Below, piece by piece: positions 17,923 through 27,560 of a stretch of 64,000 nt of DNA (position 1 is its first letter; each line of letters begins with the position of its first letter). The position numbers and the translations under genes were made by a program. Source of the stretch: Microcystis panniformis FACHB-1757 (GTDB taxonomy: Bacteria > Cyanobacteriota > Cyanobacteriia > Cyanobacteriales > Microcystaceae); the NCBI RefSeq assembly GCF_001264245.1, contig NZ_CP011339.1:5332001-5396000 (forward strand), written 5' to 3'. The notes under the pieces are model-generated. The model saw only the letters and a list, made by a program, of their open reading frames with translations, was not told the origin of the DNA and made no database searches.

Positions 17923-19008
17923 ATGACGCAACAGTATCGCATTACCCTACTACCCGGCGATGGCATCGGGCCGGAAATCCTCGCTGTCACCGTAGAGATA
18001 CTGAAAGTCATCGGTAAAAAATTTGACCTCCAGTTTGACTTCCAAACCGCTTTAATTGGAGGGGCAGCCATTGATGAAACCGGCAGTCCTCTCCCCGAAA
18101 CAACCCTTAGTACCTGTAAAAATAGTGCTGCTGTTCTCCTGGCCGCTATTGGGGGTTATAAATGGGATAATTTGCCTCGGCAGCAAAGGCCAGAAACGGG
18201 ATTATTAGGCTTAAGATCCGGTTTAGGTCTTTTTGCTAATTTGCGTCCTGCCACCATTTTTCCGCAATTAATTGACGCTTCTAGTCTCAAACGGGAGATT
18301 ATCGAGGGAGTGGATATCATGGTCGTCCGGGAATTGACCGGGGGTGTTTACTTCGGTCAACCGAAGGGGATTTTTGAGACGGAAACGGGAGAAAAATGCG
18401 GTGTAAATACCATGGTTTACTTAGAATCGGAGGTGGACCGCATCGCTAAGGTGGCCTTTGAAATTGCCCAAAAACGCGGTAATAAACTCTGTTCCGTCGA
18501 TAAAGCTAATGTTCTTGATGTTTCCCAACTCTGGCGCGACCGGGTGACGAAAATGGCCGCTAATTATCCCGATGTGGAACTTTCCCATCTCTACGTCGAT
18601 AACGCAGCCATGCAGTTAGTCCGGGCCCCCAAACAATTTGATACTATCGTCACGGGCAATTTATTCGGTGATATTCTCTCCGATGAAGCGGCCATGTTAA
18701 CGGGTAGTATCGGAATGTTACCCTCCGCTAGTTTAGGGACTGCTGGGGTGGGAGTTTTTGAACCCGTCCACGGTTCGGCCCCAGATATCGCCGGCCAAGA
18801 TAAGGCCAATCCGATCGCCCAGATTCTCAGTGCTGCTATGATGTTAAGATATGGGCTAAATCAGCCTTTAGCGGCAGCCGCGCTGGAAAAAGCCGTCGAA
18901 AAAGTTTTAGAGTTCGGTTATCGTACTGGAGATATTTTCTCAGAAGGTATGACATTGGTGGGATGCCAAGCTATGGGCCAGGCCATCCTGAAAGTTTTAG
19001 AATCATAA
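17923..19008 (+). CDS. leuB: 3-isopropylmalate dehydrogenase
   Basis: This 361-residue NAD-dependent enzyme catalyses the third step of leucine synthesis. It has LLPGDGIGPEI, LRSGLGLFANLRPA (substrate Arg residues), the VVRELTGGVYFG block, KANVLDVSQLWRD and the metal-site GNLFGDILSDEAAMLTGSIG. The dinucleotide-binding HGSAPDIAGQDKANP follows. Single gene with its own upstream region. Confidence 0.96.
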   Translation: MTQQYRITLLPGDGIGPEILAVTVEILKVIGKKFDLQFDFQTALIGGAAIDETGSPLPETTLSTCKNSAAVLLAAIGGYKWDNLPRQQRPETGLLGLRSGLGLFANLRPATIFPQLIDASSLKREIIEGVDIMVVRELTGGVYFGQPKGIFETETGEKCGVNTMVYLESEVDRIAKVAFEIAQKRGNKLCSVDKANVLDVSQLWRDRVTKMAANYPDVELSHLYVDNAAMQLVRAPKQFDTIVTGNLFGDILSDEAAMLTGSIGMLPSASLGTAGVGVFEPVHGSAPDIAGQDKANPIAQILSAAMMLRYGLNQPLAAAALEKAVEKVLEFGYRTGDIFSEGMTLVGCQAMGQAILKVLES

Positions 19009-19087
19009 CAAAAGTGACAAATTCAGAAATCGTCATATACCATTGATTTAATAAATACGTCAATTTAATCGTGGGGAGACGAGTGAT

Positions 19088-19348
19088 ATGGTGGCCCTAT
19101 CCGAGAAAACAGAACAACAGCGTGTCGATATGGAAATCCCAATTTTGTTAGATCCTACTGTCTTACGGGCAGCCAGACGCATTTATCGCATCTACTGTAC
19201 CCTCAATAGCAGAGTTAGTAAACGTCCTTTCGGTGTCGCTATTAACCGCGACAATCATCGCGGTCAATTGATTTTTAACAATAAACCGATTCTTCTCCCC
19301 GGAGAGTGTTTCGTCCCGATTAAGCAAATCGAATCGGAAGCCTATTAA
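19088..19348 (+). CDS. Conserved cyanobacterial hypothetical protein (86 aa)
   Basis: The ATG follows GTGGGGAGACGAGTG. The product is soluble and basic, with PILLDPTVLRAARRIYRIY, VSKRPFGVAINRDNH and LFNNKPILLPGE-like segments (here FNNKPILLPGECFV). I do not recognise a family. The composition and clean ribosome-binding site support a real gene. It lies between leuB and uvrC on the same strand. Confidence 0.6.
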   Translation: MVALSEKTEQQRVDMEIPILLDPTVLRAARRIYRIYCTLNSRVSKRPFGVAINRDNHRGQLIFNNKPILLPGECFVPIKQIESEAY

Positions 19349-19430
19349 TTTTTGTGAAGATTTGCCCTAAATATCTTGCCAAACGTCAGCTAATACCCAC
19401 TGGCGTAATTTTTTTGTCTAATATAAAAAG

Positions 19431-21308
19431 ATGTTCGGGAATAATCTTAACTCTACCCTAATCCAAGACCTCGATCGCCTAGAAAATCGTCTTCGGGAAA
19501 TTCCCCTCGAACCGGGGGTGTACTTCCTGCGCGACCAAAATGGCGAAATTCTCTACATCGGTAAATCCAAAAAACTCCGGTCTAGAGTCCGTTCCTATTT
19601 TCGTCCCAGTCAACCCCTCAGTCCCCGCATTGCTTTGATGGTACGACAGGTGACAGAAATTGAATTTATCGTCACCGACACGGAAGCAGAATCCTTGGCC
19701 CTGGAAGCTAATCTAATTAAACAACATCAGCCCCATTTTAATACTCTCCTCAAGGACGATAAAAAATATCCATACATTTGTATTACTTGGTCGGAAACCT
19801 ATCCGCGCATTTTTATCACCCGCAAACGTAGCATAAATAACCAAAAAGACCGTTATTATGGTCCCTACGTCGATACTAGGCTGCTGCGCCACACTTTACA
19901 CCTAATTAAACGCACTTTTCCCCTGCGTCAACGTCCCCAACCTCTTTTTAAAGACCGTCCCTGTTTAAATTATGATATCGGTCGTTGTCCGGGGGTTTGT
20001 CAAAAATTAATCAGTCCCCAAGATTATCGAGAAACCTTGCAGAAAGTGGCGATGATTTTTCAGGGAAGGACGGGGGAATTATTAGAGAAATTAGCAGCAA
20101 AGATGCTCGCAGCGTCGGAAAACCTAGATTTTGAACAAGCGGCCACGATTAGGGATCAAATTCGCGGATTACAGGCCCTTAATACCGATCAAAAAGTCTC
20201 TTTACCTGATGATACCGTATCCCGGGACGCGATCGCTTTAGCTAAGGACGAGCAGCATTGTTGCATACAATTATTCCAAGTGCGTTCTGGTCGTTTGGTG
20301 GCACGTTTGGGATTTTTTGCCGATAGTCAGTCAGCAAACGAGGGAGAAATCCTGCAAAAAGTCCTGGAAGAACATTATTTATCGGTGGAAGGGGTGGAAA
20401 TTCCCAGCGAAATCCTGTTACCCTGCGAATTACCGGAAGGTGAGGTGTTAGCGGGGTGGTTAAGGGAAAAAAAAGGTCGCAAAGTCGAGTTAACTGTCCC
20501 CCAACGGCAAAGTAAAGCGGATTTATTAGCTATGGTGGAGAAAAACGCTCTTTATGAGTTAGAAAAGACGAAAAGAAGCGCCGACCGAGATTTACAGTCT
20601 TTGCAGGATTTAGCGGTAATTCTCGATTTACCGGCGCTACCCCACCGCATCGAGGGTTATGATATTTCTCATATTCAGGGTTCTAATGCAGTCGCGTCGG
20701 GAGTGGTGTTTATCGATGGGGTGGCCGCTAATCAACATTATCGTCACTATAAAATCAAAAATCCCGAAGTTAAAATCGGCCATTCCGATGATTTTGCCAG
20801 TTTAGCAGAAGTAATTCGCCGGCGTTTCCGTCTTTATGCCGAAAATCCCGATAATATTGCCGAAAGTGATGATTTTCCCGATTTGGTCATGATTGATGGG
20901 GGAAAAGGACAATTATCGACAGTGGTGACAGTTTTAGGGGAGATGAATTTATTAGAACAGGTAAAAGTTGTTAGTTTAGCTAAACAGAGAGAGGAGATTT
21001 TTTTACCCGGGGAATCCTCTCCTTTAGAGACGGATAAGGAACAACCCGGAGTGCAATTATTGCGTCGAGTCAGGGATGAAGCGCACCGCTTTGCTGTTAG
21101 CTTTCACCGACAACAAAGGATGCAAAAAAGTCGCCGTTCCCGTCTGGATGAGATACCGGGTTTAGGTTTTAAGCGACAAAAAGATTTATTAGCTCATTTT
21201 CATTCTCTGGATTATATTCGCGAAGCTTCCCTAGAACAATTGCAACAGGTGACAGGAATTGGGGAACAATTAGCTAAGGAAATTTATAATTATTTTCATC
21301 CTAGGTAG
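19431..21308 (+). CDS. uvrC: Excinuclease ABC subunit C
   Basis: The dual-incision nuclease of nucleotide-excision repair, acting with UvrA/UvrB. The 625-residue protein has an N-terminal GIY-YIG domain (GVYFLRDQNGEILYIGKSKK), the Cys-rich CLNYDIGRCPGVC, a UVR motif around NLDFEQAATIRDQI, the RNase H-like core with YDISHIQG and MIDGGKGQL, and tandem helix-hairpin-helix motifs at the end (IPGLGFKRQKDLL, VTGIGEQLAKEI). Normal length. Confidence 0.97.
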   Translation: MFGNNLNSTLIQDLDRLENRLREIPLEPGVYFLRDQNGEILYIGKSKKLRSRVRSYFRPSQPLSPRIALMVRQVTEIEFIVTDTEAESLALEANLIKQHQPHFNTLLKDDKKYPYICITWSETYPRIFITRKRSINNQKDRYYGPYVDTRLLRHTLHLIKRTFPLRQRPQPLFKDRPCLNYDIGRCPGVCQKLISPQDYRETLQKVAMIFQGRTGELLEKLAAKMLAASENLDFEQAATIRDQIRGLQALNTDQKVSLPDDTVSRDAIALAKDEQHCCIQLFQVRSGRLVARLGFFADSQSANEGEILQKVLEEHYLSVEGVEIPSEILLPCELPEGEVLAGWLREKKGRKVELTVPQRQSKADLLAMVEKNALYELEKTKRSADRDLQSLQDLAVILDLPALPHRIEGYDISHIQGSNAVASGVVFIDGVAANQHYRHYKIKNPEVKIGHSDDFASLAEVIRRRFRLYAENPDNIAESDDFPDLVMIDGGKGQLSTVVTVLGEMNLLEQVKVVSLAKQREEIFLPGESSPLETDKEQPGVQLLRRVRDEAHRFAVSFHRQQRMQKSRRSRLDEIPGLGFKRQKDLLAHFHSLDYIREASLEQLQQVTGIGEQLAKEIYNYFHPR

Positions 21309-21480
21309 GGATAAGCTGTTGAAGAATATCTAAGGCGGCTCTCTTGGGTTTGGTGGGTAAAATGTATTCTAAGATATATTCTTCCTAGCGAGGGGGTGGA
21401 ACGAACCACAAAGACACAAAGGACACAAAGACTGATCGATCATATTGTAAGTTAAACTTATCACACAGAACCTAGAAGAG

Positions 21481-24321
21481 TCACTCGGTTTTAACTTCCG
21501 TATCGAGAATCGTCCTTTTGACGTTAGCATCTTCAAGATTTGCCCCCTCAAGATTTGCCTCTCTAAGATTTGCCCTTTCAAGAATTGCCCTTTCAAGATT
21601 TGCCCTTTCAAGATTTGCCTCTTTAAGATTTGCCCTGTAAAGAATTGCCCTTTCAAGATTTGCCCTTTCAAGATTTGCCCCTCTAAGATTTGCCCTTTCA
21701 AGAAATGCCTCTTCAAGATTTGCCCATTCAAGAATTGCCCTTTCAAGATTTGCCCCTTCAAGATTTGCCCTTTCAAGATTTGCCCTTTCAAGATTTGCCC
21801 TTTCAAGATTTGCCCCTTCAAGATTTGCATCTGCAAGAATTGCGTATCCAATATCTGCCCCTGCAAGATTTGCCCCTTCAAGATTTGCATCTGCAAGAAT
21901 TGCCCCTCTAAGAATTGCCCCTGCAAGATTTGCCCTTTCAAGATTTGCCCTGTAAAGATCTCGAAATACCAACAGACAGTTTTGTAAATCAAGAAAACTG
22001 AGGCAATCTAACACCAACATAGGCTTATAATCTATTATTTGTCCCTGAAGACGGGCCAACCAATTGCCGAAAGCTTCAGGAGAAGGCCATTGAATGGGAG
22101 AAATTTCTTTGGTGACTCGCCCACAGGCATTAAATACCGCTAATAAAGCTTCCTCGGCATTGCGTGCCAGTCGCATTTCCTCCTGAAAATTGGGGCGGTT
22201 TTTTAAACCCTCCATCGGCATTCCTTTGACCAAAAGATATTTAATTAAATCACCCAGAGTTTTCTGCCACTGTTTCACTTCATCTGGGGACTGTAATTGC
22301 ATTTGATTGACAATAAAACGAAAAAGATATTCATCTATTGCCGTCGGTCCGCATAAAGTCGCCCAGGTAATTAAAGCTTGTCTGGGATCGTAGTCATTGT
22401 CATAATCATTTTCACTGTCTTGTAATTTCTTATGAATTTGCTTAACTCGGTCAACAATTCTGCGGGCAGTTAAATATTCACCAAAACTTTTATGGGTAAA
22501 TTCAAAGGTTTTTTCGCTGCCTCGTAAATCGCCACTTTCTCGAAAATAAAAGGCTGTTAAAAGACGGGTAATACTCCCTTGGGAATCGCTTTGAAAACTA
22601 TCTTGGAAATTTTTTAGGAGATTTTTTAAGCCATTATTTTCACAATGTTCTTTAATCTCTATAACGGTGGTGGTTCTACCGTTACCATGCCAACAGGAAA
22701 GGGCAATTTCCATTAAAATTAGCACAAAATCTTTTTCTGTAATCCCTTCTATAGCCCGGTGGCCTGGACTATTTTTTTCATAACCTCGCTCATAGACTGC
22801 CTTGAGCAAATTGTCATAAATATTATTGAGGTTAGTTTCTTGGGAAAATTGAACCTCGCCTCGTTCAAAAGTGAGAGCAATAAGATAATTTAATAGCGGT
22901 TGAGCGGTAATTTCTTGTAAATTTTTCCCCGATAATTCTGGCGGTAATTGTGCATAGTTTTTCCCTTTAGCTTGCCCATACTGTTGCCACCATTGATGAC
23001 GTTGATCGACTTTTAATAAGTTATCGACATCGCTAAAATCATCGCTTTTATCAACCCAATAGGGTAGGATGGTGATAATTTGCTGAGGTTTTTTAAAATT
23101 ATTTTTATTGGATTGTACCACCACATCACGCCCGCTAATCAACACTTGTAAACGGGTTTTATTTTGATTAAAACTTTTGACCTGATCTCGTACTTCATTA
23201 ATAAAATTTTGGGCGACTTCTTGGGCGATTTTTCCCTGCATAGATAGCTCATCTAAGCCATCAAAGATAATTAGTAATCGTAAATCTTGATCGCTCGGTT
23301 CTAGAGGATTTTCTGGTAAAAAACCGTCATGTTGAACAAAAGTTTTAACTGCTGTTACTAAATCGGTGGAGAAACTCAAGCGATGCAAGGGAATATATAA
23401 AACTTGTTTTTCTAAGCGAGCTTGTTGGGCAGCAAATACTTTACAAAAGGACGATTTTCCACTACCTGGCCCACCGGTCAATAAACGGATAGCATCATCG
23501 GATTTTGCCGCTTCTAACCATGTTTCTAACTGCTCTTGGAGTTTGATAACAATGCGTTTAAATGATGGCTCTCGATGGTAATCTGTGTCTGGGGTGGCTT
23601 TGATTTCTTCTTCTTCATAAAATCCCCGTAGAGGTACATAAATTTGCTTTAAACTAAAGGTTTCCCAAAAAATAGGTTCATCGATCTGTTTTTGCAACCA
23701 AGCTCGATAATGTAACCAGCCTCTTTCTCGTTTCCAAGCATTGTTAAAAGGAGTGTCGATTTCATCTAAAAGCAGACTGTATTCATCTCGTTTATCTTTC
23801 CATTGTTCCTGCAATGCTAAGACAAAATAAGCTTGTAAACGGTTACTTAGGCTCTGTGCTTCCTGGGAATTAGTGATTAAATTATTTGTTGTTAACCACC
23901 GTAAAAAAGCTGCTTGGATTGGTGCGACTATAGGTAATCTTTCGGGATGCTCAAAAAAATCTCGATCGAGAATTAATTCCTGCTCTTGTAAAGAGTCGGT
24001 AATCTGACGGTAAAGTTCTTTTAAAGACAGCTTTTCAACTTCTTGGGGCAGTAAATCAGCATTACTTTTAAGTAATCCTTTCATCGCTTTCATTAGCGAT
24101 TGACTTATTAATAAACCCGCTAATTCCCCCGGAGTCCGACTTAAACCAAGATCATCTAAAACTTCTACTCCATTTTCGGCCAGATCATCCCACTGCAAAA
24201 ATGCCCCGTTAAGAGCGGCTTTTCCCAGGGTACTAAAGAGACTTCTCAGATTGACTTTAACTTGTCGTTTCCAGATATTTTGGGGTTTGGAAACAGAAAT
24301 TCCAGCAGCTGATTCGGACAT
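21481..24321 (-). CDS. NACHT-type STAND NTPase with C-terminal pentapeptide repeats
   Basis: This 946-residue protein has an N-terminal helical region, then a NACHT-type NTPase: P-loop LLTGGPGSGKSSF (about residues 280-290), Walker B LLIIFDGLDEL (about 352) and sensor-like VLISGRDVV. A helical winged region includes FEFTHKSFGEYLTAR. From about residue 790 it ends in some 28 pentapeptide repeats (ANLEGANLERANLE), forming a right-handed quadrilateral beta-helix. In STAND proteins the repeat domain senses a ligand and the N-terminus is the effector; several bacterial NACHT proteins defend against phage. The N-terminal effector here is not one I recognise. The DNA under the repeats has a 15-bp period, favouring copy-number change. 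Confidence 0.9.
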   Translation of the reverse strand: MSESAAGISVSKPQNIWKRQVKVNLRSLFSTLGKAALNGAFLQWDDLAENGVEVLDDLGLSRTPGELAGLLISQSLMKAMKGLLKSNADLLPQEVEKLSLKELYRQITDSLQEQELILDRDFFEHPERLPIVAPIQAAFLRWLTTNNLITNSQEAQSLSNRLQAYFVLALQEQWKDKRDEYSLLLDEIDTPFNNAWKRERGWLHYRAWLQKQIDEPIFWETFSLKQIYVPLRGFYEEEEIKATPDTDYHREPSFKRIVIKLQEQLETWLEAAKSDDAIRLLTGGPGSGKSSFCKVFAAQQARLEKQVLYIPLHRLSFSTDLVTAVKTFVQHDGFLPENPLEPSDQDLRLLIIFDGLDELSMQGKIAQEVAQNFINEVRDQVKSFNQNKTRLQVLISGRDVVVQSNKNNFKKPQQIITILPYWVDKSDDFSDVDNLLKVDQRHQWWQQYGQAKGKNYAQLPPELSGKNLQEITAQPLLNYLIALTFERGEVQFSQETNLNNIYDNLLKAVYERGYEKNSPGHRAIEGITEKDFVLILMEIALSCWHGNGRTTTVIEIKEHCENNGLKNLLKNFQDSFQSDSQGSITRLLTAFYFRESGDLRGSEKTFEFTHKSFGEYLTARRIVDRVKQIHKKLQDSENDYDNDYDPRQALITWATLCGPTAIDEYLFRFIVNQMQLQSPDEVKQWQKTLGDLIKYLLVKGMPMEGLKNRPNFQEEMRLARNAEEALLAVFNACGRVTKEISPIQWPSPEAFGNWLARLQGQIIDYKPMLVLDCLSFLDLQNCLLVFRDLYRANLERANLAGAILRGAILADANLEGANLAGADIGYAILADANLEGANLERANLERANLERANLEGANLERAILEWANLEEAFLERANLRGANLERANLERAILYRANLKEANLERANLERAILERANLREANLEGANLEDANVKRTILDTEVKTE

Positions 24322-24471
24322 AGAAAAAAGCGATCAATAAAGCTTATGTAGTCTATTATATAAGTAATAACAACCGTTGAGGTGGTTGGGTTGCGCTTTT
24401 TCAATCGAATTGAGCCATTTTCGACCCCGTATTGTTTCGCTCAACTCAACCTAGGAGGCCGAAAACCTAGA

Positions 24472-24756
24472 CTAACGCGGAGTAATTTCACTCAACGCTT
24501 CTTGCAGCACTTCATCACTCACACCATGACGCTTCAAACTAGCAACGAGAGCAGAAATTGTATCTCCCTCTAGACGCTCCAAATCCGCACGCAGCCCTTG
24601 TCCAATGTAAGCACGCATCAAAGGTTGATAACCTGAGAAACCAAGCAACGGTGCAACCCGCTTTAAATCTTCAATCACATCTTCGGGAATACGAATCGTG
24701 ATTGTAGTCATAGGGCGATTTCTCTCCAGTCGTTTTTTTAATGCCTCAACTTTCAT
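24472..24756 (-). CDS. RHH-type antitoxin (BrnA-like partner)
   Basis: The start MKVEALKKRLERN at 24756 is chosen because it overlaps the end of the toxin gene by 11 bp; longer in-frame starts run into the toxin. The protein has the DNA-binding strand-helix TTITIRIPEDVIEDLKRVAP and a helical tail ending EALSEITPR. It should bind and neutralise the BrnT-like toxin and autoregulate the operon; this is family inference. Confidence 0.75.
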   Translation of the reverse strand: MKVEALKKRLERNRPMTTITIRIPEDVIEDLKRVAPLLGFSGYQPLMRAYIGQGLRADLERLEGDTISALVASLKRHGVSDEVLQEALSEITPR

Positions 24757-25042
24757 AATACTCACGTTCCTTGCGTGTGGCTTTGCGAGCCGAAATGATC
24801 CGAATGATGTCGTTTTCACGCTCAATATAGACGACGTACAGGAGATTCCACCGTCTATCTAACCCAATGATCGCATCTCGTGCCTCATCATTGCGACTTG
24901 CATCAACAACAACCAGCAGTGGATCGAAGAAGACTTCTGCTGCTTGCTGAAACGTAATACCGTCATGGTTGATCGGGTTAATCCTAGATTTCTCGTCATT
25001 CCAAACAAAAGTAATGCCACTGAGGACAAAATAGACATCCAT
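24746..25042 (-). CDS. BrnT family toxin
   Basis: This 98-residue protein has the BrnT layout: FVWNDEKSRINPINHDGITF (W-D-K-N-HGI), AAEVFFDPLLVVV, the invariant RDAIIGLD with Arg, and a C-terminal IRIISARKATRKEREYYE. BrnT is a RelE-fold ribonuclease toxin. It precedes the antitoxin as usual for brnTA. Confidence 0.85.
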   Translation of the reverse strand: MDVYFVLSGITFVWNDEKSRINPINHDGITFQQAAEVFFDPLLVVVDASRNDEARDAIIGLDRRWNLLYVVYIERENDIIRIISARKATRKEREYYES

Positions 25043-25411
25043 ACTTGTAGTATAGGCAGAATGTATTTACATTGTCAATACTTTATTAACACACCCTACG
25101 AGAGCAGCAATTATTATAGGTTGGGTTGACGCAAGGAAAAACACCCTACGAGGCTCTAGGCTTATTGACAGATAAAAATCAATTCAGGGTGATTTTATGC
25201 TAATCTGCAACTTACCGACTTATAATAAAAATGTTCTTGCCAAAGAAGTTGTAGCTAACTGCTTAACTGAATCTGCTAGGATGCTATTACAGAATAGAAG
25301 ACTACATCTATTAATTGCTGAGGCAGAACTAAGTTTAACCGCTCCTTTTTTAACTACTTATATCGCTTTCAGGCAAAAAATTAGGCGTTTTCGGTTTACC
25401 ATAGTCAAAGT
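25043..25411. other. Intergenic stretch with short repeats, no firm gene
   Basis: Contains two ACACCCTACGAG motifs and a GGTTGGGTTGACGCAAGG repeat typical of this genome. A 76-codon frame at 25197-25427 lacks a convincing ribosome-binding site and overlaps the next gene, so I do not call it. Confidence 0.5.
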
Positions 25412-27019
25412 GTGCTTTCTAGGCTAATGACTTTGACTAAAAACCCCGTGATCAGAAACCGTCGTTTTTCCCTACGCAATCTCTTTGAGACTTGCATGGC
25501 CCTATTGGTGTTATGCAATTATATTCTGGTTATTTTCGATTTAACCTATATTCCCCTGCGAGATTTTTGGTTACAGGGACGCTTGCAAATAACTTTATTA
25601 AGATTTAATGAACCAATACAACTCGGGCCGATTTCCTTTCAAGAATTACAAATACCTCCCGACAAACCCCTAGAAATTCCCTTTGTTAAAGGAATCGCTA
25701 AGTATGATGTGGTGAAAGGGATTAAACCCTATCGCAGTACCAGCGAATATTTAGCTACGGTTGATAAACTTAATGAAATAATTAATCAAAAGGTCTTTAA
25801 CCCAGAGTTTAATCTGCAAGAATATCGCCAAGAGATTGAGAAAATTTTAGCCAATTTACGCCAAAAAAGTGTCGATATGATCGATAATAATCCCTTTGCC
25901 TCGGCCGAGAAAACTGGGACTTTAGAGAAGATTAAAAATAAAATGCGCTTGCGGGTTTTTAAAACAGAAAATGTTTCCGCAAAAGCAGCCTTTCAGAAGT
26001 TTTGGAGTTGGGATTATCTCAGTCAAAATGGCTGGGAAAAAGAGTTGAAATTTTTCAATCAAGAAATTCAACCTTTAATAGAAACTAATTATTTTCGTCC
26101 CCTGGGAGAAGATGGGAGACCGATAGATAACTTTGAAGCGATCGATTTTTTATTTGGTACCATCTTTTTCTGGGAATTTATGCTAAGAACTTGGTGGATT
26201 GCTCGCACTCATAAAGGTCTGCGTTGGCGCGAGGCTATGTTATGGCGATGGTACGATATTTTTCTGTTTATTCCTATCTGGAGATGGTTGCGATTTATTC
26301 CTACCGTTATTCGCCTAGATCAAGTGAAAATTATTAACTTAAGGGTGATTAAAGAGCAGGCAGTTAAAGGCTTAGTTGCGCTAATTTCTAAAGATATTAC
26401 TGAAATAATATTCCTGAGAATCATTAATAAAATTCAGGAATATATTCGACAGGGACAAGTGGAGAAATTTCTCGAACGATCCCTCAATGGCGGATATAGC
26501 AATCTCAATGATACTAATGAAGTTATCGAAATTTTTCGGTTAGTAGTTAATAGCACCGTTGACAAGGTTTTACCGCAAGTTAAACCAGAAGCAGAAGCTT
26601 TAATTAAATACAATATCGAGAAAATTTTCAGTCAAACTCCTTCTTATCAAAGCTTATTGCGATTACCCGGCATGAAAGGATTAAAAACTGACTTGAGCAA
26701 TCGTCTATCTAGTCAATTGTATCAATCTTTTGTTAATATAGCTGACAAGATTACCCAAGAAGACGAAGTTTTTGAGCGTTTATTACAGCAATTAGTCCAA
26801 CGTTTCGGGCAATCTCTCGCCGGGGAATTACAATCCCGTCACAGTTTAGAAAGAATCGAGATGTTATTAATTATCTTCCTAGAAGAAGTGAAATTAAACT
26901 ATGTACAAGAATTCTCGGATGAAGACTTAGAAACTATCCTAGAACAAACTCGCTTACTCCACTCTAAAAGTGCAGAAATTACCCCAGGAGAAACCATAAA
27001 TCCTCGTCGTCTTCCCTAA
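25412..27019 (+). CDS. Membrane protein of unknown function (535 aa)
   Basis: Start uncertain: ATG at 25412 or, better, the internal ATG at 25427 (MTLTKNP). One membrane helix lies near residues 25-50 (ALLVLCNYILVIFDLTYIPL). A second hydrophobic block is near 245-265 (FLFGTIFFWEFMLRTWW), with a third beyond it (WYDIFLFIPIWRWLRFIP) followed by basic residues. The E-x-x-LR then W-x-D then R-x-LR order is reminiscent of the S2-S4 part of a voltage-sensor domain, but no pore sequence is seen. The C-terminal half is soluble and helical. Function unknown. Confidence 0.7.
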   Translation: MLSRLMTLTKNPVIRNRRFSLRNLFETCMALLVLCNYILVIFDLTYIPLRDFWLQGRLQITLLRFNEPIQLGPISFQELQIPPDKPLEIPFVKGIAKYDVVKGIKPYRSTSEYLATVDKLNEIINQKVFNPEFNLQEYRQEIEKILANLRQKSVDMIDNNPFASAEKTGTLEKIKNKMRLRVFKTENVSAKAAFQKFWSWDYLSQNGWEKELKFFNQEIQPLIETNYFRPLGEDGRPIDNFEAIDFLFGTIFFWEFMLRTWWIARTHKGLRWREAMLWRWYDIFLFIPIWRWLRFIPTVIRLDQVKIINLRVIKEQAVKGLVALISKDITEIIFLRIINKIQEYIRQGQVEKFLERSLNGGYSNLNDTNEVIEIFRLVVNSTVDKVLPQVKPEAEALIKYNIEKIFSQTPSYQSLLRLPGMKGLKTDLSNRLSSQLYQSFVNIADKITQEDEVFERLLQQLVQRFGQSLAGELQSRHSLERIEMLLIIFLEEVKLNYVQEFSDEDLETILEQTRLLHSKSAEITPGETINPRRLP

Positions 27020-27023
27020 AAAT

Positions 27024-27460
27024 TAAGTAGCTGGTTATAATTAAATTAAAAATAGATTTTAGGTTCGATCCCCCCTGCCCCCCTTGATAAGGGGGGTGCC
27101 GATAGGCGGGGGGATCTACCCTTGATAAGGGGGGTGCCGATAGGCGGGGGGATCTACCCTTGATAAGGGGGGTGCCGATAGGCGGGGGGATCTACCCTTG
27201 ATAAGGGGGGTGCCGATAGGCGGGGGATCTACCCTTGATAAGGGGGTGCCGATAGGCGGGGGATCTACCCTTGATAAGGGGGTGCCGATAGGCGGGGGAT
27301 CTACCCTTGATAAGGGGGGTGCCGATAGGCGGGGGGATCTACCCTTGATAAGGGGGTGCCGATAGGCGGGGGATCTACCCTTGATAAGGGGGGTGCCGAT
27401 AGGCGGGGGGATCCTCCTTGATAAGGGGGCATCTGATAATTTTTAACGCCTACCTACTTA
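27024..27460. repeat. MITE-like repeat A, copy 3, expanded by nine ~37-bp tandem units
   Basis: The ends match other repeat A copies: TAAGTAGCTGGTTATAATTA at the left and ATTTTTAACGCCTACCTACTTA-type at the right. Between 27081 and 27430 lie nine near-identical units of 36-38 bp, each with GATAAGGGGGGTGCCGATAG then GCGGGGGGATCTACCCTT. Units vary only in the length of G runs. It fills the 540-bp gap after the membrane-protein gene; no ORF is inside. Confidence 0.85.
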
Positions 27461-27560
27461 GTGATCATTGATTAGGTAATCTTGCTTGACCTTTTGATCA
27501 CTTTTGTACTAAAATATCTGCTGAACTCCCATTACTCAATTAACCTAATTATCCACTCCC

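Noticed and set aside
21369..21992. Long frames (both strands) with GQILKGQILKGQ- or LPFQDLPLQD-type repeats
   Set aside because: They are out-of-frame readings of the 15-bp-periodic DNA encoding the pentapeptide repeats.
25197..25427. 76-codon plus-strand frame
   Set aside because: No ribosome-binding site, overlaps the next gene, and the composition is not convincing.
27081..27430. CRISPR-like array (nine ~37-bp repeats)
   Set aside because: The whole unit is conserved with no variable spacers, and it lies inside a MITE-like repeat whose unexpanded copies occur elsewhere.
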